Positions 55,963-64,000 of a stretch of 64,000 bases of DNA are shown one piece after another. Source of the DNA: Sinomonas albida (GTDB taxonomy: Bacteria; Actinomycetota; Actinomycetes; Actinomycetales; Micrococcaceae); contig NZ_SWDW01000002.1 in NCBI RefSeq assembly GCF_004919045.1, positions 1-64,000 of the forward strand. The letters run 5' to 3'. The position numbers and the translations under genes were made by a program. Within the stretch, counting starts at the first letter, position 1; every line of letters starts with the position of its first letter. The notes below the pieces were generated by a model, which was given only the letters and a program-made list of their open reading frames with translations, did no database searches and was not told the origin of the DNA.

Positions 55963-56373
55963 GTGCCCGGAATGAACGAGCTCTTCATCCTGCTGGTCAT
56001 CGCGCTGCTGGTGATCGGCCCCAAGCGGCTGCCCGAATACACGCAGAAGCTGACGAACATCGTCCGGGAACTCCGCCGGATGGCCTCCGGCGCGCGCGAT
56101 CAGATCAGGGAAGAGACCGGCGTCGACCTCAACGAGGTCGATTGGCGCAAGTATGATCCGCGCCAGTACGACCCTCGGAAGATCATCCGCGACGCCCTCC
56201 TCGACGAATCACCAGCCCCGGGGGCCGCGGGCGCTTCGGCCGCGGTAGGCGCGACGGCCGCCGCTGCGGCGGCGTCACCTGACCCGGCGACGGCGCCGGA
56301 TCCCACGCCCGAGCGCGTTCTCGAGCGCCTCGCGCCCGGCCAGCCCGCGCCGTTCGACGCTGACGCGACCTGA
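55963..56373 (+). CDS. tatB: Sec-independent translocase subunit TatB
   Basis: A 136-residue TatB. The N-terminal helix and hinge are NELFILLVIALLVIGPKRLP, then an amphipathic helix (QKLTNIVRELRRMASGARDQ) and an Ala/Pro-rich disordered tail. It forms the receptor for twin-arginine proteins with TatC. The GTG start places the Glu of the membrane segment at residue 6. It follows the anti-sigma gene without the htrA gene that lies here in mycobacteria. Confidence 0.94.
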   Translation: MPGMNELFILLVIALLVIGPKRLPEYTQKLTNIVRELRRMASGARDQIREETGVDLNEVDWRKYDPRQYDPRKIIRDALLDESPAPGAAGASAAVGATAAAAAASPDPATAPDPTPERVLERLAPGQPAPFDADAT

Positions 56374-56484
56374 CGCGCGCTCACAGGCCTGCTTGATCGG
56401 ATGAGCCCCGAGCGGCGGTGAGGACCACGAGCGAGGTAGGATCGCCCCGCCTCGCGGCTGTGAACTGCCCCTTCGGCAAACTCG

Positions 56485-57606
56485 CTAGTTAGGCTGCACG
56501 TGGAGCCCCAGGCTCCGGCCCGCGAGACCTCGCGGGGAAGACGCCAGCTGGCTCGCCACGTCCTTGAGCGCAACGGCCGACGGCGACGACGGCTCGCGCA
56601 GGACGATCGGCAGCCCCGCATCGCCGCCCTCGCGCAACGCGACGTCGAGCGGGATCCGCCCCAACAGCGGGACGGGCGCGCCGAGGGCTTCGGTGAGGCG
56701 CCCTGCGACGCGCTCGCCCCCGCCGCTGCCGAAGACCTCGAGGACGGTTCCGTCGGGCAGGGTCATGCCGGACATGTTCTCGATGACTCCCGCCACGCGC
56801 TGCCCGGTCTGCGCCGAGACGGAGCCCGCGCGCTCGGCCACGTCCGCGGCCGCGGCCTGGGGCGTGGTGACGACGACGAGCTGCGCCGTCGGGAGGAGCT
56901 GCGACACCGAGATCGCGACGTCGCCGGTGCCCGGGGGCAGATCGAGGAACAGGACGTCGAGGTCGCCGAAGTACACGTCGGTGAGGAACTGCTCGAGCGC
57001 CCGGTGCAGCATCGGGCCGCGCCACGCGACCGCCTGGTTGCCCGAGACGAACATGCCGACCGAGATGACCTTCACGCCGTGGGCCACGGGAGGCAGGATC
57101 ATGTCATCGACGCGGGTGGGGCCTTGCGTGATGCCCAGAAGCCCTGGGACCGAGAAGCCGTGCACGTCCGCGTCGACGATCCCGACCCGCAGCCCGCGCG
57201 CCGCGAGCTCACACGCGAGGTTGACCGTGACCGAGGACTTTCCCACGCCGCCCTTGCCGCTCGCCACGGCGTAGACCTTGGTGAGCGAGTCGGGCCGGCT
57301 GAACGGGATCCCGCGCTCGGGGCGCAGCTGATCGCGCAGGGCCTGGCGCTGCTCGGGGGTCATGACTTCGAGCTCGACCGAAACGTCGTCAACCCCGGGA
57401 ACGCGGGACAGCGCGGCCCGGACGTCGGCGTCGATGGTCCCGCGCAGAGGACACCCAGCGATGGTGAGGAGCACGCGCACGGTGACGCGGCCGCCGTCGA
57501 CCGCTACTCCGGCGAGCATGCCCAACTCGTCGATGGGCCTGCGGAGCTCGGGGTCGATGACGGTCGAAAGGGCGGCCCGGACCGCCGCCTCGTCGGGGGC
57601 GGTCAC
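56485..57606 (-). CDS. mrp: Mrp/ApbC-type P-loop ATPase, iron-sulphur carrier
   Basis: A 373-residue protein with an N-terminal MIP18/DUF59 domain (VIDPELRRPIDELGML, IAGCPLRGTI) and a C-terminal Mrp ATPase (deviant Walker A SGKGGVGKSSVTVNLA, DADVHGFSVPGLLG, DLPPGTGDVAISV). It delivers iron-sulphur clusters. The metal-binding CxxC often found late in the family is absent here. The GTG overlaps the DUF1003 stop, so the two are coupled. Confidence 0.94.
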   Translation of the reverse strand: MTAPDEAAVRAALSTVIDPELRRPIDELGMLAGVAVDGGRVTVRVLLTIAGCPLRGTIDADVRAALSRVPGVDDVSVELEVMTPEQRQALRDQLRPERGIPFSRPDSLTKVYAVASGKGGVGKSSVTVNLACELAARGLRVGIVDADVHGFSVPGLLGITQGPTRVDDMILPPVAHGVKVISVGMFVSGNQAVAWRGPMLHRALEQFLTDVYFGDLDVLFLDLPPGTGDVAISVSQLLPTAQLVVVTTPQAAAADVAERAGSVSAQTGQRVAGVIENMSGMTLPDGTVLEVFGSGGGERVAGRLTEALGAPVPLLGRIPLDVALREGGDAGLPIVLREPSSPSAVALKDVASQLASSPRGLAGRSLGLHVQPN

Positions 57607-58274
57607 TGCTCGCTGGCCTCGCCTGCGGAATGGGCGCCCTGCTCGGCGGGTTCGAGGGTCGGCTCTTCCTGACTCCGCGCGGCGCGGTCCTTCTTGTCCT
57701 TGCGTCGCTTGCCGGAGTTCCCGGCCGCACCGTTCTGCTCCGAGAGCTCGTCGATGATCGACCGGAGCTCGGCGCGCACCTCGGCCCGGATGAAGTCGCG
57801 CGTCGCGACCTCGCGCATCGCGAGCCGGAGGGACGCGAGCTCGCGCGTGAGGTATTCCGTGTCGGCGAGGTTGCGCTCGTTGCGCGAGCGGTCCTGCTCG
57901 ATCTGCACGCGGTCGCGGTCGTCCTGGCGGTTCTGTGCGAGCAGGATGAGCGGCGCCGCGTACGAGGCCTGCAGGGACAGCAGCAGCGTCAGCAGGGTGA
58001 AGTTGAGGGACTTCGGGTCGAACTGGAACTCCTGCGGCGCGAGCGTGTTCCAGCCGAGCCACAGGACACAGAAGAACGTCATGTAGACGAGGAACTGCGG
58101 CGTGCCCATGTAGCGCGCGAAGCGTTCCGCGAAGCGCCCGAATGCGTCGCGGTCCGGATTGAACGTGGGCAGCAGCTTCAGACGGGTCTCGAGCGGAGTG
58201 TCGAGACCTGACAGCAGCTTGCGGGGTTCAGCCAAAGCTTCCTCCGACCTTCTTGAGCGGGGCACCGTCGTCAT
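57603..58274 (-). CDS. DUF1003 family membrane protein
   Basis: A 223-residue protein with two membrane helices (FLVYMTFFCVLWLGWNTLAP and FTLLTLLLSLQASYAAPLIL), the diagnostic ILLAQNRQDDRDR motif and a C-terminal coiled coil with a basic tail. DUF1003 proteins are widespread and unassigned. Its start overlaps the MgtE-N/CBS gene by 47 bases. Confidence 0.92.
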   Translation of the reverse strand: MTTVPRSRRSEEALAEPRKLLSGLDTPLETRLKLLPTFNPDRDAFGRFAERFARYMGTPQFLVYMTFFCVLWLGWNTLAPQEFQFDPKSLNFTLLTLLLSLQASYAAPLILLAQNRQDDRDRVQIEQDRSRNERNLADTEYLTRELASLRLAMREVATRDFIRAEVRAELRSIIDELSEQNGAAGNSGKRRKDKKDRAARSQEEPTLEPAEQGAHSAGEASEQ

Positions 58275-59508
58275 GCGCGCGCCAGTCGTCTGGCAGCAGA
58301 TGGTCGAGCAGGTCGTCCACCGTCACGGCGCCGACGAGCCGACCGTCCGTGTTGACCACGGCGAGCGAGTTGAGGTTGTACTGCGCCATCGAGTGCGCGA
58401 CGTCGCCGAGCTGGGCAAGGTCCTTCACCGGCTCAAGGCCCTTGTCGACGATCGAGCCGAGCTGCTCCGGGGGAGCGCTGCGCAGGAGCTGCTGAATGTG
58501 GACCATGCCGAGGAAGCGGCCGGTCGGCGTCTCGAGCGGAGGGCGGCAGATGAACACGGCTGACGCCAGCGCGGGGCTGAGCTCCTCGCGCCGCACGTGC
58601 GCGAGCGCGTCGGCGACCGTTGCCTCGGGCGGCAGGATGACGGGCACAGGAGTCATGATCGAGCCGGCCGTGCCCTCGTCGTATTGGAGGAGGCGCCGCA
58701 CGTCGTCGGCCTCCTCGGGCTCCATGAGCTGCAGGAGCTCCTCGGCGCGTTCTGCTGGGAGGTCCGCGAGGAGGTCCGCGGCGTCGTCGGGGTCCATCTC
58801 CTCGAGGATGTCTGCGGCGCGCTCGTTGTCGAGCGAGGAGAGGATCTCCACCTGATCGTCCTCGGGGAGCTCCTGGAGGACGTCGGCGAGCCGCTCGTCC
58901 TGGAGTTCGGAGACGACCTCGAAGCGGCGCTGGCCGCTCATCTCCTGGATCGCGTCCGCGAAATCGGCGGCCTTGAGGTCCTCGTGGCTCGCGAGGAAGT
59001 GGGTTGCGGCCCTCGTGCCGCCGCGCGCGTCGAGGCGCACCTCGTCCCAGTCCACGAGGACGGTTCCGCCCCGGCGCAGCCCGCGGAGGCCGCGGCCCGA
59101 CGTCTCGCGCCGGACGAAGAGCTTGCTCACGAGCCAGTCGCCGTTGCGCTGCTGTTCCATGGCGACGTCCTCGATGGTGCCCTTCGTGCCGTCGTCGAGG
59201 ATCGTGGTGCCGAGGTCGAAGAGGTCTCCCAGGACGGTCATCTCGGCACCGCGCTGTTCGAAGCGGCGCAGATTGACCAGCCCGGTGGTGATGACCTGGA
59301 ACTGGTCCATCGAGGTGATGCGAGTCATCGGGACGAAGACGCGGCGTTTGCCGGGAACCTCGACGACGATGCCGATCGCCTGCGGGGCTCTCTGCCCTCT
59401 CGCGATCACGACGACGTCACGGAGCCGCCCGACTCGATCGCCGAGCGGGTCGAAGACGTCGAGGCCGAGCAGTCTCGCAACGAACACACGCGTGGGATTG
59501 GGACTCAC
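58228..59508 (-). CDS. MgtE N-domain and CBS-pair protein without a channel domain
   Basis: A 426-residue cytoplasmic protein. Residues 1-150 carry PRC-barrel-like segments (LGLDVFDPLGDRVGRLRDVV), residues about 170-270 an MgtE_N helical superfamily domain (LADVLQELPEDDQVEILSSL and DAADLLADLPAERAEELLQL), and about 275-410 a CBS pair (GSIMTPVPVILPPEATVADA, AVVNTDGRLVGAVTVDDLLD). There is no membrane domain, so it is not itself a magnesium transporter; it may be a Mg or nucleotide sensor working with DUF1003. Confidence 0.92.
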   Translation of the reverse strand: MSPNPTRVFVARLLGLDVFDPLGDRVGRLRDVVVIARGQRAPQAIGIVVEVPGKRRVFVPMTRITSMDQFQVITTGLVNLRRFEQRGAEMTVLGDLFDLGTTILDDGTKGTIEDVAMEQQRNGDWLVSKLFVRRETSGRGLRGLRRGGTVLVDWDEVRLDARGGTRAATHFLASHEDLKAADFADAIQEMSGQRRFEVVSELQDERLADVLQELPEDDQVEILSSLDNERAADILEEMDPDDAADLLADLPAERAEELLQLMEPEEADDVRRLLQYDEGTAGSIMTPVPVILPPEATVADALAHVRREELSPALASAVFICRPPLETPTGRFLGMVHIQQLLRSAPPEQLGSIVDKGLEPVKDLAQLGDVAHSMAQYNLNSLAVVNTDGRLVGAVTVDDLLDHLLPDDWRAHDDGAPLKKVGGSFG

Positions 59509-59595
59509 TCTGCCTAGGCTACTCCAGCGCCAAGTTCCTGCTCACTCTGAGCGGAAACACAGTCCGGGGCCGACTTCTCGGGTAAGAATGAAGTC

Positions 59596-60561
59596 ATGTC
59601 GAACATGTTCGGTTCTCGCGGCCCCATCGATCAGGCGCGCTCCCTCCCGCAGGGGGAGGTCGTGGGATCGTACACGTCCTATCTCGACGCCCAGAAGGCC
59701 GTCGACTATCTCGCCGACCAGCAGTTCCCCGTCGAGCTCGTCGCGATCGTGGGCAATGACCTCAAGCTCGTCGAACGGGTCACGGGTCGGCTGAGCTACC
59801 CGCGGGTCGCGCTCAACGGCGCTCTGAGCGGCATGTGGTTCGGCCTCTTCGTCGGCGTCCTGCTGTCGTTCTTCTCCTCGGGCGCCGGGTATTTCTCGAT
59901 CATCACGTCCGTGCTCATGGGCGCGGCGTTCTTCATGCTCTTCGGAATCGTCACCTACGCGATGCAGCGCGGAAAGCGCGACTTCACGTCCACGAGCCAG
60001 GTCGTGCCCACGAGCTATGACGTGGTGGTCGCCTTCGAGGCCTCGGCGGAGGCCCGCCGCCTCCTGCACCAGCTGCCCATGGGGCAGAGCCAGCAGGGTT
60101 GGGGCGTGCAGCAGCCGTGGCAGCAGGGGCAGAACCAGCCGGGTCAGCAGGGCCACCCGGGTCAGAACCAGCCCGGCGCACATCAGCCGGAGCAAGGCCA
60201 GCCGGGCCAGAACCAGCCCGGTCCGCAGGGTTGGGGCCAGGGCCACAGCCAGTGGGACCAGCCGCAGGAGCCGCAGCGGCCCACGGGCTGGACGGACCCG
60301 TACGGCGTCAACGCAGGCCAGGGCCAGCAGGAGCGGCCGGCTCAGCCCGAGCAGCCGGCGCAGCCTCCGAGGACGGGCTCCGGCTACCGCGATCTGCCTG
60401 ATGGCCGCCCGCAGTACGGCATCCGGATCGAAAAGGATCAGCCCCGGAACGATGAGGCGCAGTCCGGTGAGGACGAGGACGCCCCAGGCCGTGGGCGCCA
60501 CAGCCAGGAACGCGAGGGCGGCGCCGCCCCCAAGGACGACGGCGCCACCCCCGAGCGCTGA
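59596..60561 (+). CDS. General stress protein-like membrane protein with Gln/Pro-rich tail
   Basis: A 321-residue protein. The N-terminal 17M-like domain (SYTSYLDAQKAVDYLADQQF, VELVAIVGNDLKLVERV) is followed by two glycine-rich membrane helices (about residues 75-118) and a second alpha/beta part. Residues about 165-255 are low complexity with GQNQPG repeats, likely disordered. The function is unknown; the family is linked to stress by name only. Confidence 0.88.
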   Translation: MSNMFGSRGPIDQARSLPQGEVVGSYTSYLDAQKAVDYLADQQFPVELVAIVGNDLKLVERVTGRLSYPRVALNGALSGMWFGLFVGVLLSFFSSGAGYFSIITSVLMGAAFFMLFGIVTYAMQRGKRDFTSTSQVVPTSYDVVVAFEASAEARRLLHQLPMGQSQQGWGVQQPWQQGQNQPGQQGHPGQNQPGAHQPEQGQPGQNQPGPQGWGQGHSQWDQPQEPQRPTGWTDPYGVNAGQGQQERPAQPEQPAQPPRTGSGYRDLPDGRPQYGIRIEKDQPRNDEAQSGEDEDAPGRGRHSQEREGGAAPKDDGATPER

Positions 60562-60579
60562 GAGGCATCCTCCCGCGCG

Positions 60580-62175
60580 TCAGCCCTTGATCAGCCGCGC
60601 CATCCACGCCTCGACGTCGTCCGACGTGCGGGGAAGCGCCGCGCTGAGGTTGACCGGGCCGTTCTCGGTCATGAGGATGTCGTCCTCGATGCGGACGCCG
60701 ATGCCGCGGTATTCCTCGGGCACGGCGAGGTCTTCGGCCTTGAAGTACAGGCCGGGCTCGATCGTGAAGACCATGCCGGGCGACAGCTCTCCGTCGAGGT
60801 AGAGCTCGGCGCGGGCCTGCGCGCAGTCGTGGACGTCGAGGCCCAGGTGGTGACTCGTGCCATGCGGCATCCAGCGACGGTGCTGCTGGCCCTCGGGTGC
60901 GAGCGCCTCGGCCGCGCTCACCGGGAGCAGGCCCCATTCCTCGAGGCGGGCTGCGAGGACCTCCATCGCGGCCGCGTGGATCGCGCGGAACTTCACGCCG
61001 GGCTTGGCCACCGCGAAGGCCGCGTCCGCGGCGTCGAGCACGGCCTGGTACACGCGGCGCTGGACCTCGCTGAACTGGCCCGTCACCGGGACCGTGCGCG
61101 TCACGTCCGCCGTGTAGAGGGATTCGGCTTCGACGCCGGCGTCGACCAGCAGGAGGTCGCCCTCGAGGATCGGGCCGTTGTTCGTGGTCCAGTGCAGCGT
61201 CGTCGCGTTGTTGCCGCCTGCCGCGATCGTGTCGTAGCCGAGGTCGTTGCCCTCCTCGCGGGCCTTCGCGTAGAACGCGGTCTCGACGACGCGCTCGCCC
61301 CGCTCATGCGCCACAGCGCGCGGGATCGCGCGGACGATCGCCTCGAAGCCCTCCACCGTCGCGGCGACGGCGGCCTTGAGCTGCTCGACCTCCCACTCGT
61401 CCTTCTCGAGGCGAAGCTCGGAGAGGGCCTCCTTGAGCTGGTCGTCGAGCGCGTCGAGCTCGCTCAGGTCCAGGTTCTCCGGATCCTGCGCCGTGTTGAA
61501 GCGCGCGGTGTCGATGAGGGCGTCGAGGTTCTCGTCGACCTTGCGGACCAGACGGACGGAGATGCCGCCGATCTCAGGGGCGCCGACGCCCTTCGTGAGC
61601 GCGAGCTCGAGCTGGTCGAGGTGGGCGGTCGCGATGGCGAGGCGGGCGTTCAGCTCGGTGAGGGTGGGGCGGCGTCCCACCCAGAACTCTCCGGTGTGCG
61701 CGTTCGCGTAGAACTGCTCGGTGTCGCGGCCCGCGAGCGGGCGGAAGTACAGCGTCGCGCTGTGGTGCCCGCCGCCGTCGCCCTTGCCCTCTTCGACCGG
61801 CTCGAGGACCAGGACGGCGTCGGGCTCGTGGTCGACTCCGAGCCCCGTGAGGTGGGCGAAAGCCGAGTGCGGCCGGAAGCGGTAGTTGGTGTCGTTCGAG
61901 CGGACCTTGGGCGGTCCCGCCGGGATGACGAGGCGCTCGCCCGGGAAACGGTCGGAGATGGCCCGGCGGCGGCGCGCCGCGTGCTCGGCGACGGCGTCGA
62001 GCGGCGGAAGTGCCTGGTCGGCGGGCGACCACTGCGAGGCCATGAAGCGCTTGAATGCGTCGGAGCTGGGCCGCTGCGATCGGTTGTCGACGCGGTCCTC
62101 GAGCGGTTGGGTGGACTGCTGCGCGGGGGAATTGCCGGGCTCGTGGCCGGGCGCGGATTCGGTGGCATTCACCAT
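60580..62175 (-). CDS. Aminopeptidase P family Xaa-Pro peptidase
   Basis: A 531-residue M24B metallopeptidase that removes N-terminal residues before proline. The N-terminal AMP_N domain is about residues 65-205. Metal ligands are visible: Asp in LLVDAGVEAESLYTADVTRT (two), His in HGTSHHLGLDVHD, Glu in FTIEPGLYF and Glu in VRIEDDILMTE. The first 45 residues are disordered Gln/Ser/Pro. It converges with the stress protein gene, with only 18 bp between their stops. Confidence 0.94.
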   Translation of the reverse strand: MVNATESAPGHEPGNSPAQQSTQPLEDRVDNRSQRPSSDAFKRFMASQWSPADQALPPLDAVAEHAARRRRAISDRFPGERLVIPAGPPKVRSNDTNYRFRPHSAFAHLTGLGVDHEPDAVLVLEPVEEGKGDGGGHHSATLYFRPLAGRDTEQFYANAHTGEFWVGRRPTLTELNARLAIATAHLDQLELALTKGVGAPEIGGISVRLVRKVDENLDALIDTARFNTAQDPENLDLSELDALDDQLKEALSELRLEKDEWEVEQLKAAVAATVEGFEAIVRAIPRAVAHERGERVVETAFYAKAREEGNDLGYDTIAAGGNNATTLHWTTNNGPILEGDLLLVDAGVEAESLYTADVTRTVPVTGQFSEVQRRVYQAVLDAADAAFAVAKPGVKFRAIHAAAMEVLAARLEEWGLLPVSAAEALAPEGQQHRRWMPHGTSHHLGLDVHDCAQARAELYLDGELSPGMVFTIEPGLYFKAEDLAVPEEYRGIGVRIEDDILMTENGPVNLSAALPRTSDDVEAWMARLIKG

Positions 62176-62241
62176 GCCATTCTTCCATCGGGCCGCGCGA
62201 AGTCCAGCCCTCGCGGGCGCGGGGGCGGTTATCGTGGTCGC

Positions 62242-63090
62242 GTGAGGATTGATCTGCACGCCCACTCGAGTGTCTCCGACGGCACCGACGCACCGGCGGC
62301 CCTCGTCGCGGCCGCGCTTGAGGCGGGCCTCGACGCCGTGGCCATCACCGACCACGATTCGACGGGCGGATGGGCAGAAGCCTCGGCGGCCGCACGCGAG
62401 CTGGGAATCATGCTGGTCCCGGGCATGGAGGTCTCATGCCGGACGCCCGAGGGGATCAGCGTGCACGTGCTCAGCTACCTGCACGATCCGCTGCACCGCG
62501 GGCTTTTCGAGGAGATCTCGAAGTCGAAGGATGCGCGCCTGAGCCGCGCCGAGCACATGGTCTCGCTCCTCGCCGAGGATTACCCGCTCTCGTGGGATGA
62601 CGTCACGCACCACGTCGCACCCGGGGCCACGGTGGGCCGCCCGCACATTGCCGACGCGCTCGTGGCCGCCGGAATCGTCGGCGACCGTTCGGAGGCGTTC
62701 GCGACGATGCTGTCCTCGCGGTCGCGGTACTTCGTCCAGCACTACGCGCCTGAGCCAGCACTCGCCGTCGAACTGGTCCGCGCGGCCGGCGGGGTCCCCG
62801 TCTTCGCGCATCCGGTCGCGGAGTCACGGGGTCGCACGGTCGGCGAGGCCACCTATCACGACATGATCGATGCGGGGCTCGGCGGCCTCGAGGTCTTCCA
62901 CCGGGACAACCCCGAGGCGCGGCGGCCCTTCCTCCTCGCGCTCGCGGAGCGGCACGGCCTCTTGCTCACCGGCGCATCCGACTACCACGGGGCCGGCAAG
63001 CCCAACCGCCTCGGGGAGAACACGACCGCGCCCGAGGTGCTCGCGGAGATCGAGCGGCAGGCGAGCGGCACCGCCGTCGTCCGCTCCTAG
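62242..63090 (+). CDS. PHP-domain phosphoesterase, TrpH/YciV-like
   Basis: A 282-residue PHP protein. The metal-binding motifs are DLHAHSSVSDGT, VAITDHDST, PGMEVSC, FAHPVAE and ASDYHGAGKPN. Relatives hydrolyse 3',5'-bisphosphonucleosides or trim 5' RNA ends. The GTG start is two residues before the first motif, as usual. Its TAG stop is the start of a 14-bp tandem repeat. Confidence 0.93.
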   Translation: MRIDLHAHSSVSDGTDAPAALVAAALEAGLDAVAITDHDSTGGWAEASAAARELGIMLVPGMEVSCRTPEGISVHVLSYLHDPLHRGLFEEISKSKDARLSRAEHMVSLLAEDYPLSWDDVTHHVAPGATVGRPHIADALVAAGIVGDRSEAFATMLSSRSRYFVQHYAPEPALAVELVRAAGGVPVFAHPVAESRGRTVGEATYHDMIDAGLGGLEVFHRDNPEARRPFLLALAERHGLLLTGASDYHGAGKPNRLGENTTAPEVLAEIERQASGTAVVRS

Positions 63091-63160
63091 GCGCCCGCTC
63101 CTAGGCGTCCGTTCTTAGGCGCCCGTTCCTAGGCGTCCGCGCTCAGGCGTCCGTCCTCAA
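63086..63160. repeat. 14-bp tandem repeat between the PHP and methyltransferase genes
   Basis: Five units follow each other: CCTAGGCGCCCGCT, CCTAGGCGTCCGTT, CTTAGGCGCCCGTT, CCTAGGCGTCCGCG and CTCAGGCGTCCGTC, then a partial CTCAAGC. The stops of both convergent genes lie inside the array (TAG at 63088-63090; TCA at 63143-63145 for the minus strand). Confidence 0.85.
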
Positions 63161-64000
63161 GCCTCCGGCGCTGGCCTCCGGGACACGCAGGACCGCAGCG
63201 CCCGGGAGCCGGTGCGCCATGACCTCGACCGCCTGCGGATTCGTGTCCACGCACACGAAGCGGCGGCCGAGCGCGTGCGCGGCCGCCCCGAGCGTCCCCG
63301 AGCCGGCGAAGAAGTCCAGGACCCAGTCGCCGGGGCGCGAGCTCGCGGCGACCATGCGGCGCACGAGGCCGAGCGGCTTCTGCGTCGGGTAGCCCGTCTT
63401 CTCCCGCCCGGTGGGGGAGACGATCGTGTGCCACCACACGTCCGTGGGGAGCTTGCCGAGCTCGCGCTTCTCGGGCGTCACGAGGCCCGGCGCCATGTAC
63501 GGCTCGCGGTCCACCTCGGCGCTGTCGAAGTGGTACTTCTCGGGATCCTTGACGTAGACGAGGATCGTGTCGTGCTTCGTGGGCCAGCGCCTGCGCGTGC
63601 GCGCGCCGAAGTCGTAGGCCCACACGATCTCGTTGAGGAAGCACTCCCGCCCGAAGATCATGTCGAGCATGACCTTCGCGTAGTGCACCTCGCGGTAGTC
63701 GAGATGCAGGTAGAGCGTCCCGTCCTCCGCGAGGACGCGCCACGCCTCGAGCAGCCGGGGCTCGAGGAACGACCAGTAGTCGCCGAACGCGTCGTCGTAG
63801 CGGTGCAGCGCACCCTTGATCGTCTCGTACCGCTGGCCGCCGAAGCCCACCCGGTCCCCGCCGTCGCTGCGGACCATGGTCATCGACTGGCGCCGCTGCG
63901 CGCGCCCCGTGTTGAACGGCGGGTCGATGTAGACCATGGTGAACGCGCCGTCCGGAAGCGACGGCAGGAAGTCGGCATTGTCCGCTTCGACGACGAGGTC
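63143..64000 (-). CDS. Site-specific DNA methyltransferase, beta class (partial, N-terminus off the right edge)
   Basis: The visible 285 residues contain the catalytic motif IV DPPFNTG, reached early (YIDPPFNTG), and the SAM-binding motif I later (WVLDFFAGSGTLGAAA), the order of beta-class amino-methyltransferases that make N6-methyladenine or N4-methylcytosine. A TRD-like middle (AYDFGARTRRRWPTKHDTIL) and the QKPLGLVRRMV motif are present. The frame is open to the window end, with DLVVEADNADFLPSLPDG before the motif, so the true start is outside. No restriction enzyme gene is seen here. Confidence 0.9.
   Translation of the reverse strand, partial: DLVVEADNADFLPSLPDGAFTMVYIDPPFNTGRAQRRQSMTMVRSDGGDRVGFGGQRYETIKGALHRYDDAFGDYWSFLEPRLLEAWRVLAEDGTLYLHLDYREVHYAKVMLDMIFGRECFLNEIVWAYDFGARTRRRWPTKHDTILVYVKDPEKYHFDSAEVDREPYMAPGLVTPEKRELGKLPTDVWWHTIVSPTGREKTGYPTQKPLGLVRRMVAASSRPGDWVLDFFAGSGTLGAAAHALGRRFVCVDTNPQAVEVMAHRLPGAAVLRVPEASAGGLRTDA

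Noticed and set aside
63143-64000. Restriction-modification system
   Set aside because: Only a methyltransferase is visible. No endonuclease or specificity gene lies in the window, though one could lie beyond the right edge.

Overview
The window reads as chromosomal DNA of a high-GC actinobacterium, most likely of the Micrococcaceae (Arthrobacter/Sinomonas group). This rests on the very high GC with GTG starts and GTGA/ATGA-coupled genes, mycothiol-type redox genes, and a core gene order (fdxA-dapC, dapD/dapE, LOG protein, DUF3117, O-methyltransferase/sigE/anti-sigma/tatB, mrp-DUF1003-MgtE/CBS) that resembles the corresponding part of the mycobacterial chromosome. The genus is an inference from gene content, not from a database match.

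Region 1 (1-9190) is an accessory-looking island of two divergent gene sets. The minus set is an FAD oxidoreductase, a Met-rich membrane protein, a Crp/Fnr-type regulator, a DUF427 protein and a radical SAM enzyme of the MJ0619/tetraether-synthase (Tes) type that runs off the left edge. The plus set is a SAM methyltransferase, a second DUF427 protein, a second FAD oxidoreductase, a prolipoprotein diacylglyceryl transferase (Lgt) and a CDP-alcohol phosphatidyltransferase. Together they suggest a regulated lipid or lipoprotein modification pathway; this is the best candidate in the window for an undescribed system. Region 2 (9481-13667) has a mycothiol-linked nitroreductase-like protein, a decayed NTF2-like gene, and a TetR gene divergent from a DUF6230-DUF6114-secreted-protein operon.

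Region 3 (13.7-23.2 kb) holds katG under an AT-rich palindrome, a LacI-family regulator with a sugar ABC transporter, a TetR/epimerase pair, and a small HTH protein with twin upstream operators. Region 4 (23.3-36.1 kb) is an oligopeptide ABC operon (SBP, two permeases, fused dual ATPase) interrupted by an antisense PH-like membrane protein, followed by an SGNH lipoprotein, typA, and an ArsR-like regulator divergent from an MFS transporter. The palindrome between these last two recurs upstream of the oligopeptide operon.

Region 5 (36.1-46.3 kb) is core metabolism: fdxA, dapC, gltA, galE, dapD, dapE, with a striking inverted array of 31-bp repeats between gltA and galE. Region 6 (46.3-50.6 kb) has an AT-rich small secreted protein gene and a gluABCD-type glutamate uptake operon. 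Region 7 (50.7-64 kb) is largely housekeeping: LOG protein, DivIVA-like protein, PIG-V-like mannosyltransferase, DUF3117, O-methyltransferase, sigE/anti-sigma/tatB, mrp, DUF1003, MgtE-N/CBS, a stress protein, aminopeptidase P, a PHP phosphoesterase and an edge-truncated DNA methyltransferase. I saw no rRNA, tRNA, CRISPR array or complete insertion sequence.
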